Part shown: positions 1 through 6,278 of the stretch, in pieces
Numbering within the stretch: the stretch's first letter is position 1
Layout of the letters: the number at the start of each line of letters is the position of its first letter
Origin: Treponema sp.
GTDB lineage: Bacteria; Spirochaetota; Spirochaetia; Treponematales; Treponemataceae
Assembly: GCA_018385415.1 (NCBI GenBank)
Contig: JAHAZA010000066.1
Location: forward strand, 1-15,846
DNA length: 15,846 bases
Direction: 5' to 3'
Program-made: the position numbers and the translations under genes
Notes under the pieces: generated by a model
What the model was told of the DNA's origin: nothing
Databases searched by the model: none
The model's input: only the letters and a program-made list of their open reading frames with translations

Positions 1-842
1 TCGGCGATAATTTGAACTACAACTTCAATTATGTCTATGACGAGAACTTTGCGCACCGTCTGATTAATGCCGGAGAACGTTATTATAAATATGACGCAAA
101 CGGCAATATCATCTGCGAACAGGACGGTAGTTTTGAAAATAATGGTTCTGAAGATTCTTATCACAAGATTAATAAAGAATCAGAAGACGTTTATTCTACC
201 GATTATGGTTGGGGCTTGTTCAAGGAAGAAAATGGTTCAGGCGGCGGTGTAAAAGGTTCTAGGTATTGCAGAACTTATGTCTGGAACGAGAAAAACCAGC
301 TTATTTCAAGCGTTGATTCAAATTATAACACCGCCTATGTCTACGGACAGGACGGACAGAGAGCAAATAAGTACACACAAAATTCTGAAACTCTGTATTT
401 CAATAAGATGTGGACGCTCCACACCGACAGCGGAAACTCCGTATACGGAGGACAGACCGCAAAGAATATCTATCTTGGTGAGACACGCATTGTCACAAAA
501 TTGAACAGCGGCGAGAATCCGACCTATCAGGAAGAGTATTACAAACAGTATTATTATCATTCTGATCACCTTGGAAGTGCCTCATTAATTTCTGATTATA
601 AAGGCGATGAATATCAGAGAATAGAATACACTCCATACGGAGAGACCTGGGTAGAAAAGACAGAGAATCAGGGGCTTGAATATCTGCCATACAAGTTCAC
701 GGCTAAAGAACTAGACGAAGAAACCGGACTTTATTATTATGGAGCTAGGTATTTGGATCCAAAGTATTCGATGTGGATAAGTTGCGACCCGGCATTGGGT
801 GAGTACATACCAAAAGCACCAGTTAATGAGGATGTAAAATGA
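1..842 (+). CDS. Rhs/YD-repeat protein, core domain (5' end outside window, premature stop)
   Basis: The frame is open to the left edge, so this is the C-terminal part of a much longer protein; the TTG at position 12 is not a real start. YD-repeat motifs are visible (YKYDANGNI, YVYGQDGQRANKY), followed by the hallmark Rhs-associated core: HSDHLGSASLISD, IEYTPYGE, KFTAKELDEETGLYYYGARY and WISCDPALGEYIP. In this family the repeats build a shell that encloses a variable C-terminal toxin, exported for contact-dependent competition. The core normally runs on through a segment ending near DPDGR before the variable tip. Here TGA at 840-842 ends the frame about 36 codons before that boundary, and the missing part continues in the same frame directly after the stop. 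The gene is therefore split by a nonsense codon rather than naturally finished. Family assignment is secure; whether it is functional is open. Confidence 0.88.
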   Translation, partial: GDNLNYNFNYVYDENFAHRLINAGERYYKYDANGNIICEQDGSFENNGSEDSYHKINKESEDVYSTDYGWGLFKEENGSGGGVKGSRYCRTYVWNEKNQLISSVDSNYNTAYVYGQDGQRANKYTQNSETLYFNKMWTLHTDSGNSVYGGQTAKNIYLGETRIVTKLNSGENPTYQEEYYKQYYYHSDHLGSASLISDYKGDEYQRIEYTPYGETWVEKTENQGLEYLPYKFTAKELDEETGLYYYGARYLDPKYSMWISCDPALGEYIPKAPVNEDVK

Positions 843-863
843 TATAACCAGAACCTTCCGGGC

Positions 864-1466
864 ATGGGTGGTGTGTTTAATCACATTAATGGCAATTTAT
901 ATCATTATGCAGGGAACAATCCGGTGAAGTATACGGACCCGGATGGAAGAACTACAAGGGATGATTATGCATATCAATTGAGAACTCAAGGAAAAAAAGC
1001 TCAGGCTGAATCTATGGAGAAAAAGGCAGCGAGTGATAATCAGGGATTTAACTATAACTTAATAAAAGAATTTTTCGAAATATTCTCTGTTGGAGTGAAA
1101 GTTGGCTTAGGAGTGAATGCAAGTTTTATCAGTGAAATTGGGGTTGATCTATTTTCTCAAAGAGCAACATTTTCAAAAGATGGTTACGAAACGTGGACAA
1201 CAAGTTCAATTTCAGGATATTTTGTTTCTATTGAAAAGACCTGTGAAGGAGATCAGAGCAGTACTCTATTAGATCCAGGAAAAATTACTACAACAGTTGG
1301 ACCTGTTGTATCGGCTTCTTTAAGTTGCGATACAGATGGGTCAGATCCAGATTTTGATGTTGTTGCTTCTTTGGGAATTCAAATTGTTATTGGAGCAGAT
1401 ATCTCAATTTCAGGAAAAGAAATCCTTGATTTTATTAAGAAAATTAACTACGAGGTATCTAAATGA
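864..1466 (+). CDS. Rhs C-terminal tip, separated from its core; candidate toxin domain of unknown activity
   Basis: This continues the upstream Rhs frame after the TGA. Codons from 843 already read like the Rhs core (YNQNLPGMGG), then LYHYAGNNPVKYTDPDGR at 897-950 marks the usual core/tip boundary. The following ~170 residues are the variable tip. A short charged stretch (KKAQAESMEKKAA) is followed by a region rich in Gly, Ser, Thr and Val that looks beta-strand-prone (GVKVGLGVNASF, VGPVVSASLSCDTDG, VVASLGIQIVIGADISISG). I do not recognise the fold or any catalytic motif. ATG 864 has no clear ribosome binding site, so independent translation is doubtful; 200 aa is the length from that ATG. 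The stop overlaps the next gene by ATGA, as in toxin/immunity pairs. The toxin role is inferred from position alone. Confidence 0.65.
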   Translation: MGGVFNHINGNLYHYAGNNPVKYTDPDGRTTRDDYAYQLRTQGKKAQAESMEKKAASDNQGFNYNLIKEFFEIFSVGVKVGLGVNASFISEIGVDLFSQRATFSKDGYETWTTSSISGYFVSIEKTCEGDQSSTLLDPGKITTTVGPVVSASLSCDTDGSDPDFDVVASLGIQIVIGADISISGKEILDFIKKINYEVSK

Positions 1467-1885
1467 GAAATAATAATGAATTGAAAGAGAAAGTTTCGAA
1501 ATCGGCTTTTTTAATTGGTTTGCTTATTGAAATATCTGTATGCTTAGTAGGCTTTCTGCTCCAAGCATTACTAATTGAAGTAGGATTAAAATACTTTTGT
1601 TATATAATATTTGGAATTATGTTTATTTACTTCATAGGCAGAAATTATTTTTTTATTTCTTTTAGTTCAGCAATTCTAGGTATTCGATGGAAGAAAAATA
1701 AATTTATTCTATTAAAAAACATTATATACCTTTCTATAATTCTAGCTGTGCTCATGATGAAACCTTTGTTTATAAAAATTATTCTGGGGTTGGTGATTAA
1801 TGTTGATATATTTTTTATGTTTTTAAAAGGCGAGTGGTTCTTAGATAAGTGTTTCAAAATCGAAACTTATAAAAATAGCAAATAA
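1463..1885 (+). CDS. small multi-span membrane protein, candidate immunity protein
   Basis: 140 aa, with about four hydrophobic segments: roughly residues 14-38, 42-68, 85-104 and 105-122, and short basic ends. The start ATG overlaps the stop of the Rhs tip by four bases (ATGA), so the two are likely translationally coupled. No conserved family is recognised; a segment reading SAILGIRWKKN weakly recalls RDD-type membrane proteins, which is not enough to assign. Polymorphic toxin tips are usually followed by a small cognate immunity gene, and membrane immunity proteins are typical when the toxin acts on or inserts into the inner membrane. The immunity role is inferred from position. The stretch is very AT-rich compared with the Rhs core, which fits a separately acquired module. 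Confidence 0.6.
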   Translation: MRNNNELKEKVSKSAFLIGLLIEISVCLVGFLLQALLIEVGLKYFCYIIFGIMFIYFIGRNYFFISFSSAILGIRWKKNKFILLKNIIYLSIILAVLMMKPLFIKIILGLVINVDIFFMFLKGEWFLDKCFKIETYKNSK

Positions 1886-1887
1886 CA

Positions 1888-1943
1888 GAATATTGAATAA
1901 ATGAAATATTCTATTCCCACAAATACTAATTGACGGGAATAGA
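1888..1943 (+). other. two overlapping, mutually exclusive inverted repeats after the membrane protein gene
   Basis: GAATATT (1888-1894) can pair with AATATTC (1905-1911), while TCTATTCCC (1910-1918) can pair perfectly with GGGAATAGA (1935-1943). The two stems share bases 1910-1911, so they compete. Neither is followed by a T-run. They may stabilise the 3' end of the toxin/immunity transcript; function is unknown. Confidence 0.35.
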
Positions 1944-2018
1944 GGCAGTAAGAATAAGAATTTTTGTGGACATCAATCCCAATGTAAATTATATTATTCA
2001 TGTTGTGTCTCCTTTTTT

Positions 2019-2050
2019 GCATGAGGTAATGTCATGCTTTGTTTTTTTTA
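2019..2050 (+). terminator. intrinsic terminator candidate downstream of the Rhs tip/membrane protein pair
   Basis: GCATGA (2019-2024), a 7-base loop, TCATGC (2032-2037), then TTTG and a run of eight T. The stem is short and only half GC, so efficiency is uncertain, but the T-run is long. The 227 bases between the membrane protein gene and the next Rhs remnant hold only this, the inverted repeats at 1888-1943 and no convincing coding sequence. Confidence 0.4.
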
Positions 2051-2112
2051 TTTTATGCAATTGTAGGACTAAATCCTCGATTTTGCAAAACTGTGAGGCA
2101 CTACATATTGTT

Positions 2113-2726
2113 CTGTATCACTATGCAGGGAATAATCCGGTTAAGTATGTGGATCCTGATGGGCGAAGAATTCGAAAAAAGTTATATTTCATCAAAGTTT
2201 GGTGAGAATACAAATGACATTGCAAAATTAACTAATCAACTTGGAAAAATCGTAAATCAACTTAAAAAATTGAATCCGAATAGCAATGTCTTTTCCGAGG
2301 ATGAAGATAAAGGATATTACGGCTTAGCATTTCCTGCAGTTGGGAATTTTTTAATAGCTATAAATTTTAGAATTAATTCAAGATAAAAAAAAGTGATGAA
2401 TGGTTTTCATTTTCAGGAGTTTTGATACATGAAGTAAGTCATAATTTTTTGTATTAAATACTGAGGATATAGAATATTCATATTATTATTTATTGCAGTT
2501 ATCGGATGAACAGAAAAGAAAAATTTCCTTCAACAATTCATTTTGATTTAACATCTGATTATTATTATGGTTCATTTTTATATGATTTTGTATCAATAAA
2601 AATGAAAGAATATATTGATGAATCAAATATAAACTTAGAGCTGAATTTGATTCAGCATATAGGCAAGACAATGGAGTTGTTGCAATTTTGTTAACAAAGA
2701 GAATATTCATACAACAACAGGATTGA
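2113..2726 (+). pseudogene. displaced Rhs tip with zinc-metallopeptidase motif, multiply frameshifted
   Basis: It begins with LYHYAGNNPVKYVDPDGR (2113-2166), the same core/tip boundary as at 897-950 but with many synonymous changes, so it comes from a different Rhs gene rather than a recent copy. No Rhs core precedes it. Coding sense then jumps between frames: EFEKSYISSKFGENTN up to a stop at 2384-2386 in the second frame, then DEWFSFSGVLIHEVSHNF (HEVSH at 2428-2442) in the first, then TEDIEYSYYYLLQLSDEQK in the third from about 2460, and AEFDSAYRQDNGVVAI near the end. Shifts fall near runs of A (around 2170 and 2385-2392) and T (2445-2450). HExxH followed by a TxDxxY-like segment resembles aspzincin-type (M35-like) metallopeptidases. 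It was probably a peptidase toxin tip and is now inactive; such arrays of orphan tips are known for Rhs loci. No immunity gene is visible after it. Confidence 0.62.
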
Positions 2727-2753
2727 TTTCTTTTCCCACAATTACCATGTTTT

Positions 2754-2787
2754 CACACTTCCCCCCATCTCGACAGTGTGGTATAAT
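2754..2787 (+). promoter_or_regulatory. extended -10 promoter with flanking inverted repeat
   Basis: TATAAT at 2782-2787 is preceded by TG and one base (an extended -10), and there is no good -35 box at the normal distance. CACACT (2754-2759) and AGTGTG (2775-2780) form an inverted repeat whose right arm touches the -10, a possible operator. It would give a leader of about 55 bases for the gene at 2848. Confidence 0.45.
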
Positions 2788-2847
2788 AAACTATACATCA
2801 AATGCGCAGATGGTGGGTCGCGCTGTAGTTTTGCCAGGAGGGCAGTC

Positions 2848-3150
2848 ATGAAAATTTTATTTATCCAGGTCCGCTATCATTTAAAAAAAGGAACTCGCCA
2901 GGAATTTTATCGTCGTTTCAGAGACAATAACATCAGAGAATTTTCAAGCTCAGAAGAAGGAAACCTCGAATACGAACTTTACCTTCCATTAGACAGCGAT
3001 GACGACATTTGTATTCTTGAAAAATGGAAAGACGAAGCAAGCCAGCTTGCTCACCTTGAAACATTGCACTATGCGATTCTTTCAGAGCTTAAACTTAAAT
3101 ATGTTGAAAAAACTGACATCCAGCAGTTCTGGATTCAACCAATCTACTAA
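2848..3150 (+). CDS. antibiotic biosynthesis monooxygenase (ABM) family protein, YgiN-like
   Basis: 100 aa. ATG 2848 is chosen because AGGAGG (2836-2841) sits six bases upstream and the protein then begins MKILFIQVRY, a typical ABM start; the same frame extends upstream to ATG 2776 but encodes an unrelated basic stretch that would lie in the leader. ABM-fold features are present: an N-terminal beta-strand, a helix with basic residues (FYRRFRDNN), the GNLEYELYLP strand and the ICILEKWKDEASQLAHLET strand-helix. Members are small dimeric ferredoxin-like proteins. Some oxidise quinols or anthrone-like compounds without cofactor and many are uncharacterised, so the substrate is unknown. It is a single-gene unit with its own promoter and terminator. 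Confidence 0.8.
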   Translation: MKILFIQVRYHLKKGTRQEFYRRFRDNNIREFSSSEEGNLEYELYLPLDSDDDICILEKWKDEASQLAHLETLHYAILSELKLKYVEKTDIQQFWIQPIY

Positions 3151-3161
3151 GAAATAATAAA

Positions 3162-3193
3162 GCCCTGCATTGTAAAGTGCAGGGCCATTTTTT
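3162..3193 (+). terminator. strong intrinsic terminator, probably bidirectional
   Basis: A perfect 8-bp stem GCCCTGCA/TGCAGGGC with an 8-base loop is followed by CCA and six T. On the minus strand the same stem is followed by TTTATTATTT, so it may also stop transcripts of the convergent symporter gene. Confidence 0.85.
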
Positions 3194-3210
3194 ACCAGAA
3201 GAGATTTCAA

Positions 3211-3239
3211 GGCAAAGCAGGTTTCGCTTTGCCGTTTTT
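3211..3239 (+). terminator. second terminator-like hairpin between convergent genes
   Basis: A perfect 8-bp stem GGCAAAGC/GCTTTGCC with a 7-base loop, then G and five T on the plus strand. It lies four bases past the stop codon of the minus-strand symporter, where it could also protect that mRNA's 3' end; no T-run follows it on the minus strand. Confidence 0.55.
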
Positions 3240-3243
3240 ATTT

Positions 3244-4809
3244 CTAGTCTTCTTCCTTCAAGTACATCTTTTTTTCTACCTGTACTTTTTCGTCATAGCA
3301 GGCAAAAACTTCATCCATTTTTGCCTTATCCATTTTAGGAGTAAACAAGCTCACTAAAGGAACAATGATAAGACCGCCAACCATGGCAATTGCTCCAACA
3401 TTGATTGGATTCAACGATGGTGGAACTTTTACGCCCACTCTTGGAAGAATAGTAAATGCAACTGTAATTCCAACTCCCCAAATAAAGTTAACCCAAACAG
3501 AAGCCTTTGTAATTTTCTTTGAGAACAAACCATACAAGAATGGCGCAAGGAAAGAACCAGCCAAAGCACCCCAAGAGTAACCCATAAGCTGAGCAATAAA
3601 TGTAGGTGGATTCAAAGCGATGATAACAGAAAGTGCAATGAAGAATACAATGAAAATTCTCATGACAAATACTGTTTTCTTTTCATCAGTCTTTTTCATA
3701 CATGTAAGTTTCAGCATATCAAGTGTAAGAGTTGAACTTGAAGTTAAAACAAGTGATGACAATGTAGACATAGAAGCTGAAAGTACAAGAACAACTACAA
3801 CACCGATCAAAACATCAGGCAAAGTTGTAAGCATCTGAGGAACAATGCTGTCATAAAGCATTTTTCCGTTTGCTCCATGAATTGCAGGATTATCAAACAA
3901 GCGACCGAAACCTCCAAGGAAGTAACAACCACCAGAAATAATAACAGCAAAAAATGTAGAAACTACAGCTCCTGTTTTAACAGCTTTTTCAGATTTAATT
4001 GAATAGAATTTTCCAACCATCTGTGGGAGTCCCCATGTTCCCAAAGATGTAAGAATAATTACACCAAGAAGGCTCAATGGATCTGGACCAAAGAATGAAG
4101 CAAACATTCCGTGCATATCCTTTAAAGGTGCTGCAGCAACAGAAGGATCTGGAGAAATGTCAGCAAGTTTTTTGATTGCAGAAAGGAATCCTCCCTGATC
4201 GTTAAGAACTGCAGCGATTACTGCAATAATTCCGCCAAGCATGATTATTCCCTGAATAAAGTCATTGATTGCAGTAGCCATGTAACCACCAAGGATTACG
4301 TAAACAGCTGTGAGAACTGCCATTCCGATTACACACCATACATATGGAATGTTGAAAGCAAGTCCGAACAATGTTGAAAGACCTTTATACAATGAAGCTG
4401 TATATGGAATTAAGAAGATGAATGCAATTGCTGCTGCTGTAATTCTTAAGGCATTGCTGTCATAGCGTTTACCAAAGAAGTCAGGCATTGTTTTTGCATC
4501 CAGGTGATGTGTCATTACACGTGTTCTGCGACCCATCAAAACCCAGGCAAGCAAAGAACCGATAAATGCGTTTCCAAGACCAATCCATGTTGATGAAAGT
4601 CCAAACTTCCATCCAAACTGACCTGCATAACCAATAAATACTACAGCTGAAAAATAAGAAGTTCCGTAGGCAAAAGCTGTCAGCCATGGACCTACAGCTC
4701 TTCCTCCTAAAAGGAATCCATTAACATCAGTTGCATTCTTTCTAGAATAAACACCAACCCCAATCATGACTGCGAAAAACACAATCAACAAAAGAATCTT
4801 AATAACCAT
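3244..4809 (-). CDS. sodium:solute symporter (SSS family, PutP-like)
   Basis: 521 aa, highly hydrophobic, about 13 membrane spans, length normal for the family. It couples inward Na+ to uptake of a small solute at the inner membrane. Family signatures are clear: the first span followed by NGFLLGGRAVGPWLTAFAYG, then GTSYFSAVVFIGYAG in the second span region, GGYMATAINDFIQG in the middle, and GTWGLPQMVGKFYSIKS as in PutP. The C-terminus is short and charged, without the kinase extension found in some members. ATG at 4807-4809 has GGAG (4816-4819) six bases upstream. A proline-type substrate is suggested by overall resemblance only; related members move pantothenate, sugars or carboxylates. It is a single gene with its own promoter, convergent with the ABM gene. 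Confidence 0.88.
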   Translation of the reverse strand: MVIKILLLIVFFAVMIGVGVYSRKNATDVNGFLLGGRAVGPWLTAFAYGTSYFSAVVFIGYAGQFGWKFGLSSTWIGLGNAFIGSLLAWVLMGRRTRVMTHHLDAKTMPDFFGKRYDSNALRITAAAIAFIFLIPYTASLYKGLSTLFGLAFNIPYVWCVIGMAVLTAVYVILGGYMATAINDFIQGIIMLGGIIAVIAAVLNDQGGFLSAIKKLADISPDPSVAAAPLKDMHGMFASFFGPDPLSLLGVIILTSLGTWGLPQMVGKFYSIKSEKAVKTGAVVSTFFAVIISGGCYFLGGFGRLFDNPAIHGANGKMLYDSIVPQMLTTLPDVLIGVVVVLVLSASMSTLSSLVLTSSSTLTLDMLKLTCMKKTDEKKTVFVMRIFIVFFIALSVIIALNPPTFIAQLMGYSWGALAGSFLAPFLYGLFSKKITKASVWVNFIWGVGITVAFTILPRVGVKVPPSLNPINVGAIAMVGGLIIVPLVSLFTPKMDKAKMDEVFACYDEKVQVEKKMYLKEED

Positions 4810-4844
4810 TTATTACTCCGGTAAAATAATTTACGTATTGTAAG

Positions 4845-4850
4845 ATTATA
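4845..4850 (-). promoter_or_regulatory. -10 box upstream of the symporter gene
   Basis: TATAAT on the minus strand about 35 bases before the symporter ATG. No convincing -35 hexamer sits at 16-18 bases, so this rests on the -10 alone. Confidence 0.35.
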
Positions 4851-4864
4851 ACCGAGGTTTTTTC

Positions 4865-4890
4865 AAAAATGAAATTCTTTTTTGAGAATT
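4865..4890 (-). terminator. weak terminator overlapping the stop codon of the transglutaminase-like gene
   Basis: On the minus strand AATTCT and AGAATT pair around a 6-base A-rich loop, followed by TCATTTTT. The stem is all but GC-free and its upstream arm includes two bases of the TAA stop. Confidence 0.4.
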
Positions 4891-6217
4891 ACATACGGCT
4901 TTTTATTTTCTTGATGTCATCATTTATCATCTGATTTGATGGATTATCTTTCAAAGCATTTTCGAGAATTTGAAGCGCTTCTTTATATTCTTTGTTGTTC
5001 AAAAGAGGAACAATCTGGTTATGAACAGTTACACCATGATTGTAAAGTGAATTACTCTTTGCCTTTTTGAACTGCTGGTTCTGACTCTGGCGGAGTAATG
5101 CTTCATCTGCCAGTTTAGCGGCTTCAAGAAATTTATTTTGATGCATTAAATCCTGTATTTCTTCCAGCATTTCTGACTCAAATATCATATCAATTATTTC
5201 TTGAGTTGTCTTTTCTGTAAGATAGTAATTGTAAGATACAAGTAAATTTCTTGCGTTTTTAAAATCATTGATGTTGCAGCTTTCAGCTACGGCATTATAA
5301 GCAATATCATTGTAATTACGAACCAGAAGATCTGATTTTCCATAATGATCTATCGCCGCTTTCAGCAGTTTCAAAGCTGCTTCGTACTGACGATTCTGAT
5401 TTGCATAAGCTGCAAAATTTGCACATATTGCATCATAATCCTTACGGACAGCAGCTTTTTCCTTTGTAACAAATTCATAAACCGATGCCGCCAATGGAAT
5501 TCCTTTTTCAAATTCATTTTTGTCACTGAGTTCTGCACAGATATTTTTTGCAGGAAGAGTGACAGCCTTGCGGTCAGAAATTTCAACTCGGTTCGAATAG
5601 TAAGTTTTCGGAACTATCGTATATTTCTTCGACCCGCTGGAATTCTGAGAAATCATTTTTTTCTCACCCGGATTCACACCTGCAGGATTTGTAGTTTCAA
5701 CATCAAATTTTTGTCCATCTTTTGTGTAAACAGTAATAAATGCGTGAACAGAAGTTTCCTGAATACGAGCATCAAGACCACAATCTTTTGCCAGTGCCAA
5801 AAACAGAAGTGAAGAAGAAACACAGTTATAGTTTCCGGTTTTAAACATTACAGAAAGTTTTGTCTGTCTTCTGGAATAATTTGAAAGCACATTGTCATAC
5901 ATCACTTTCATTATGAGTTCTGCATTTTCAAGTTCATTCTCAGTTCGTCCCTTTCTGACTTTTCCAAAAAGATCGTTATAATACTCCTGGAATACTTCAA
6001 AATCTTCTGCTGATAAATCTTCACCTTCAAATAAAATTGAAAACAGCAAAATATCAGCCCCTGAAAGATTTTCTTCTTCAAAAGGTTTACCATCATAAGT
6101 AATCCGTAACGAAGCAGTTTCTTGTGGAACTTTTATATCTTTTGCAACAACAGATGATATTGTCAAAAAAATAATTATCGCAAATAAATTCAACCGTTTA
6201 AAAAAATTAAAACCCAT
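4889..6217 (-). CDS. exported transglutaminase-like protein with C-terminal TPR-type repeats
   Basis: 442 aa. The N-terminus has a signal peptide: FFKRLN, a hydrophobic core LFAIIIFLTI, then SSVVA-K with probable cleavage after residue 25; no lipobox Cys is seen. The transglutaminase-like triad is complete and well spaced: Cys132 in GNYNCVSSSLLFLALAKDCGL-like context, His158 in SVHAFITV, Asp172 in KFDVETTNP. Residues ~255-442 are helical and repeat-like, and the last unit (EYKEALQILENALKDNPSN) is a good TPR. The family includes cysteine peptidases and amide-bond-modifying enzymes; the target here is unknown, probably periplasmic or envelope protein. It follows the PQ-loop gene by 61 bases on the same strand. 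The start codon sits inside a perfect hairpin and no clear ribosome binding site is visible, so the exact start or its control is unusual. Confidence 0.78.
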   Translation of the reverse strand: MGFNFFKRLNLFAIIIFLTISSVVAKDIKVPQETASLRITYDGKPFEEENLSGADILLFSILFEGEDLSAEDFEVFQEYYNDLFGKVRKGRTENELENAELIMKVMYDNVLSNYSRRQTKLSVMFKTGNYNCVSSSLLFLALAKDCGLDARIQETSVHAFITVYTKDGQKFDVETTNPAGVNPGEKKMISQNSSGSKKYTIVPKTYYSNRVEISDRKAVTLPAKNICAELSDKNEFEKGIPLAASVYEFVTKEKAAVRKDYDAICANFAAYANQNRQYEAALKLLKAAIDHYGKSDLLVRNYNDIAYNAVAESCNINDFKNARNLLVSYNYYLTEKTTQEIIDMIFESEMLEEIQDLMHQNKFLEAAKLADEALLRQSQNQQFKKAKSNSLYNHGVTVHNQIVPLLNNKEYKEALQILENALKDNPSNQMINDDIKKIKSRM

Positions 6218-6246
6218 ATTCTTATTTTACATCAGAATATGGGTTT
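6200..6246 (-). terminator. perfect 13-bp hairpin overlapping the start codon of the next gene
   Basis: AAACCCATATTCT (6210-6222) and AGAATATGGGTTT (6234-6246) pair perfectly around an 11-base loop. On the minus strand it is followed by TTTTAATTTTTTT, so it reads as an intrinsic terminator for the PQ-loop gene. Yet the ATG of the transglutaminase-like gene (6215-6217) lies inside the downstream arm. It may act as an attenuator or as a block on translation start. Confidence 0.5.
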
Positions 6247-6278
6247 CTGACAAATTTGCCAGTTATCTTATGAGGAAC

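Noticed and set aside
1888..1943. The inverted repeats taken as ends of a mobile element.
   Set aside because: No transposase, no target duplication and no matching copy elsewhere in the window; they are more likely mRNA hairpins.
2020..2037. A second HExx-like motif (LHEVMSC) in the frame leading into the orphan Rhs tip.
   Set aside because: The bases are the GCATGA/TCATGC stem and loop of a terminator-like hairpin with a T-run, the second His is absent, and the surrounding translation is not protein-like.
2506..2694. A 62-aa plus-strand frame (MNRKEKF...) as a separate small gene.
   Set aside because: It has no ribosome binding site, and the better-looking peptide over its first part is in another frame that continues the decayed Rhs tip.
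2486..2710. A 74-aa minus-strand frame over the same stretch.
   Set aside because: No start signal, AT-rich low-complexity translation, antisense to the pseudogene.
2776..2847. An N-terminal extension of the ABM protein starting at ATG 2776.
   Set aside because: It would start inside the predicted -10 region, encodes a Cys/Arg-rich stretch foreign to the family, and a strong AGGAGG site serves ATG 2848.
5345..5812. A 155-aa plus-strand open frame.
   Set aside because: It lies wholly antisense to the transglutaminase-like/TPR gene and its translation is Cys/Ile/Phe-rich noise typical of a reverse-strand shadow.
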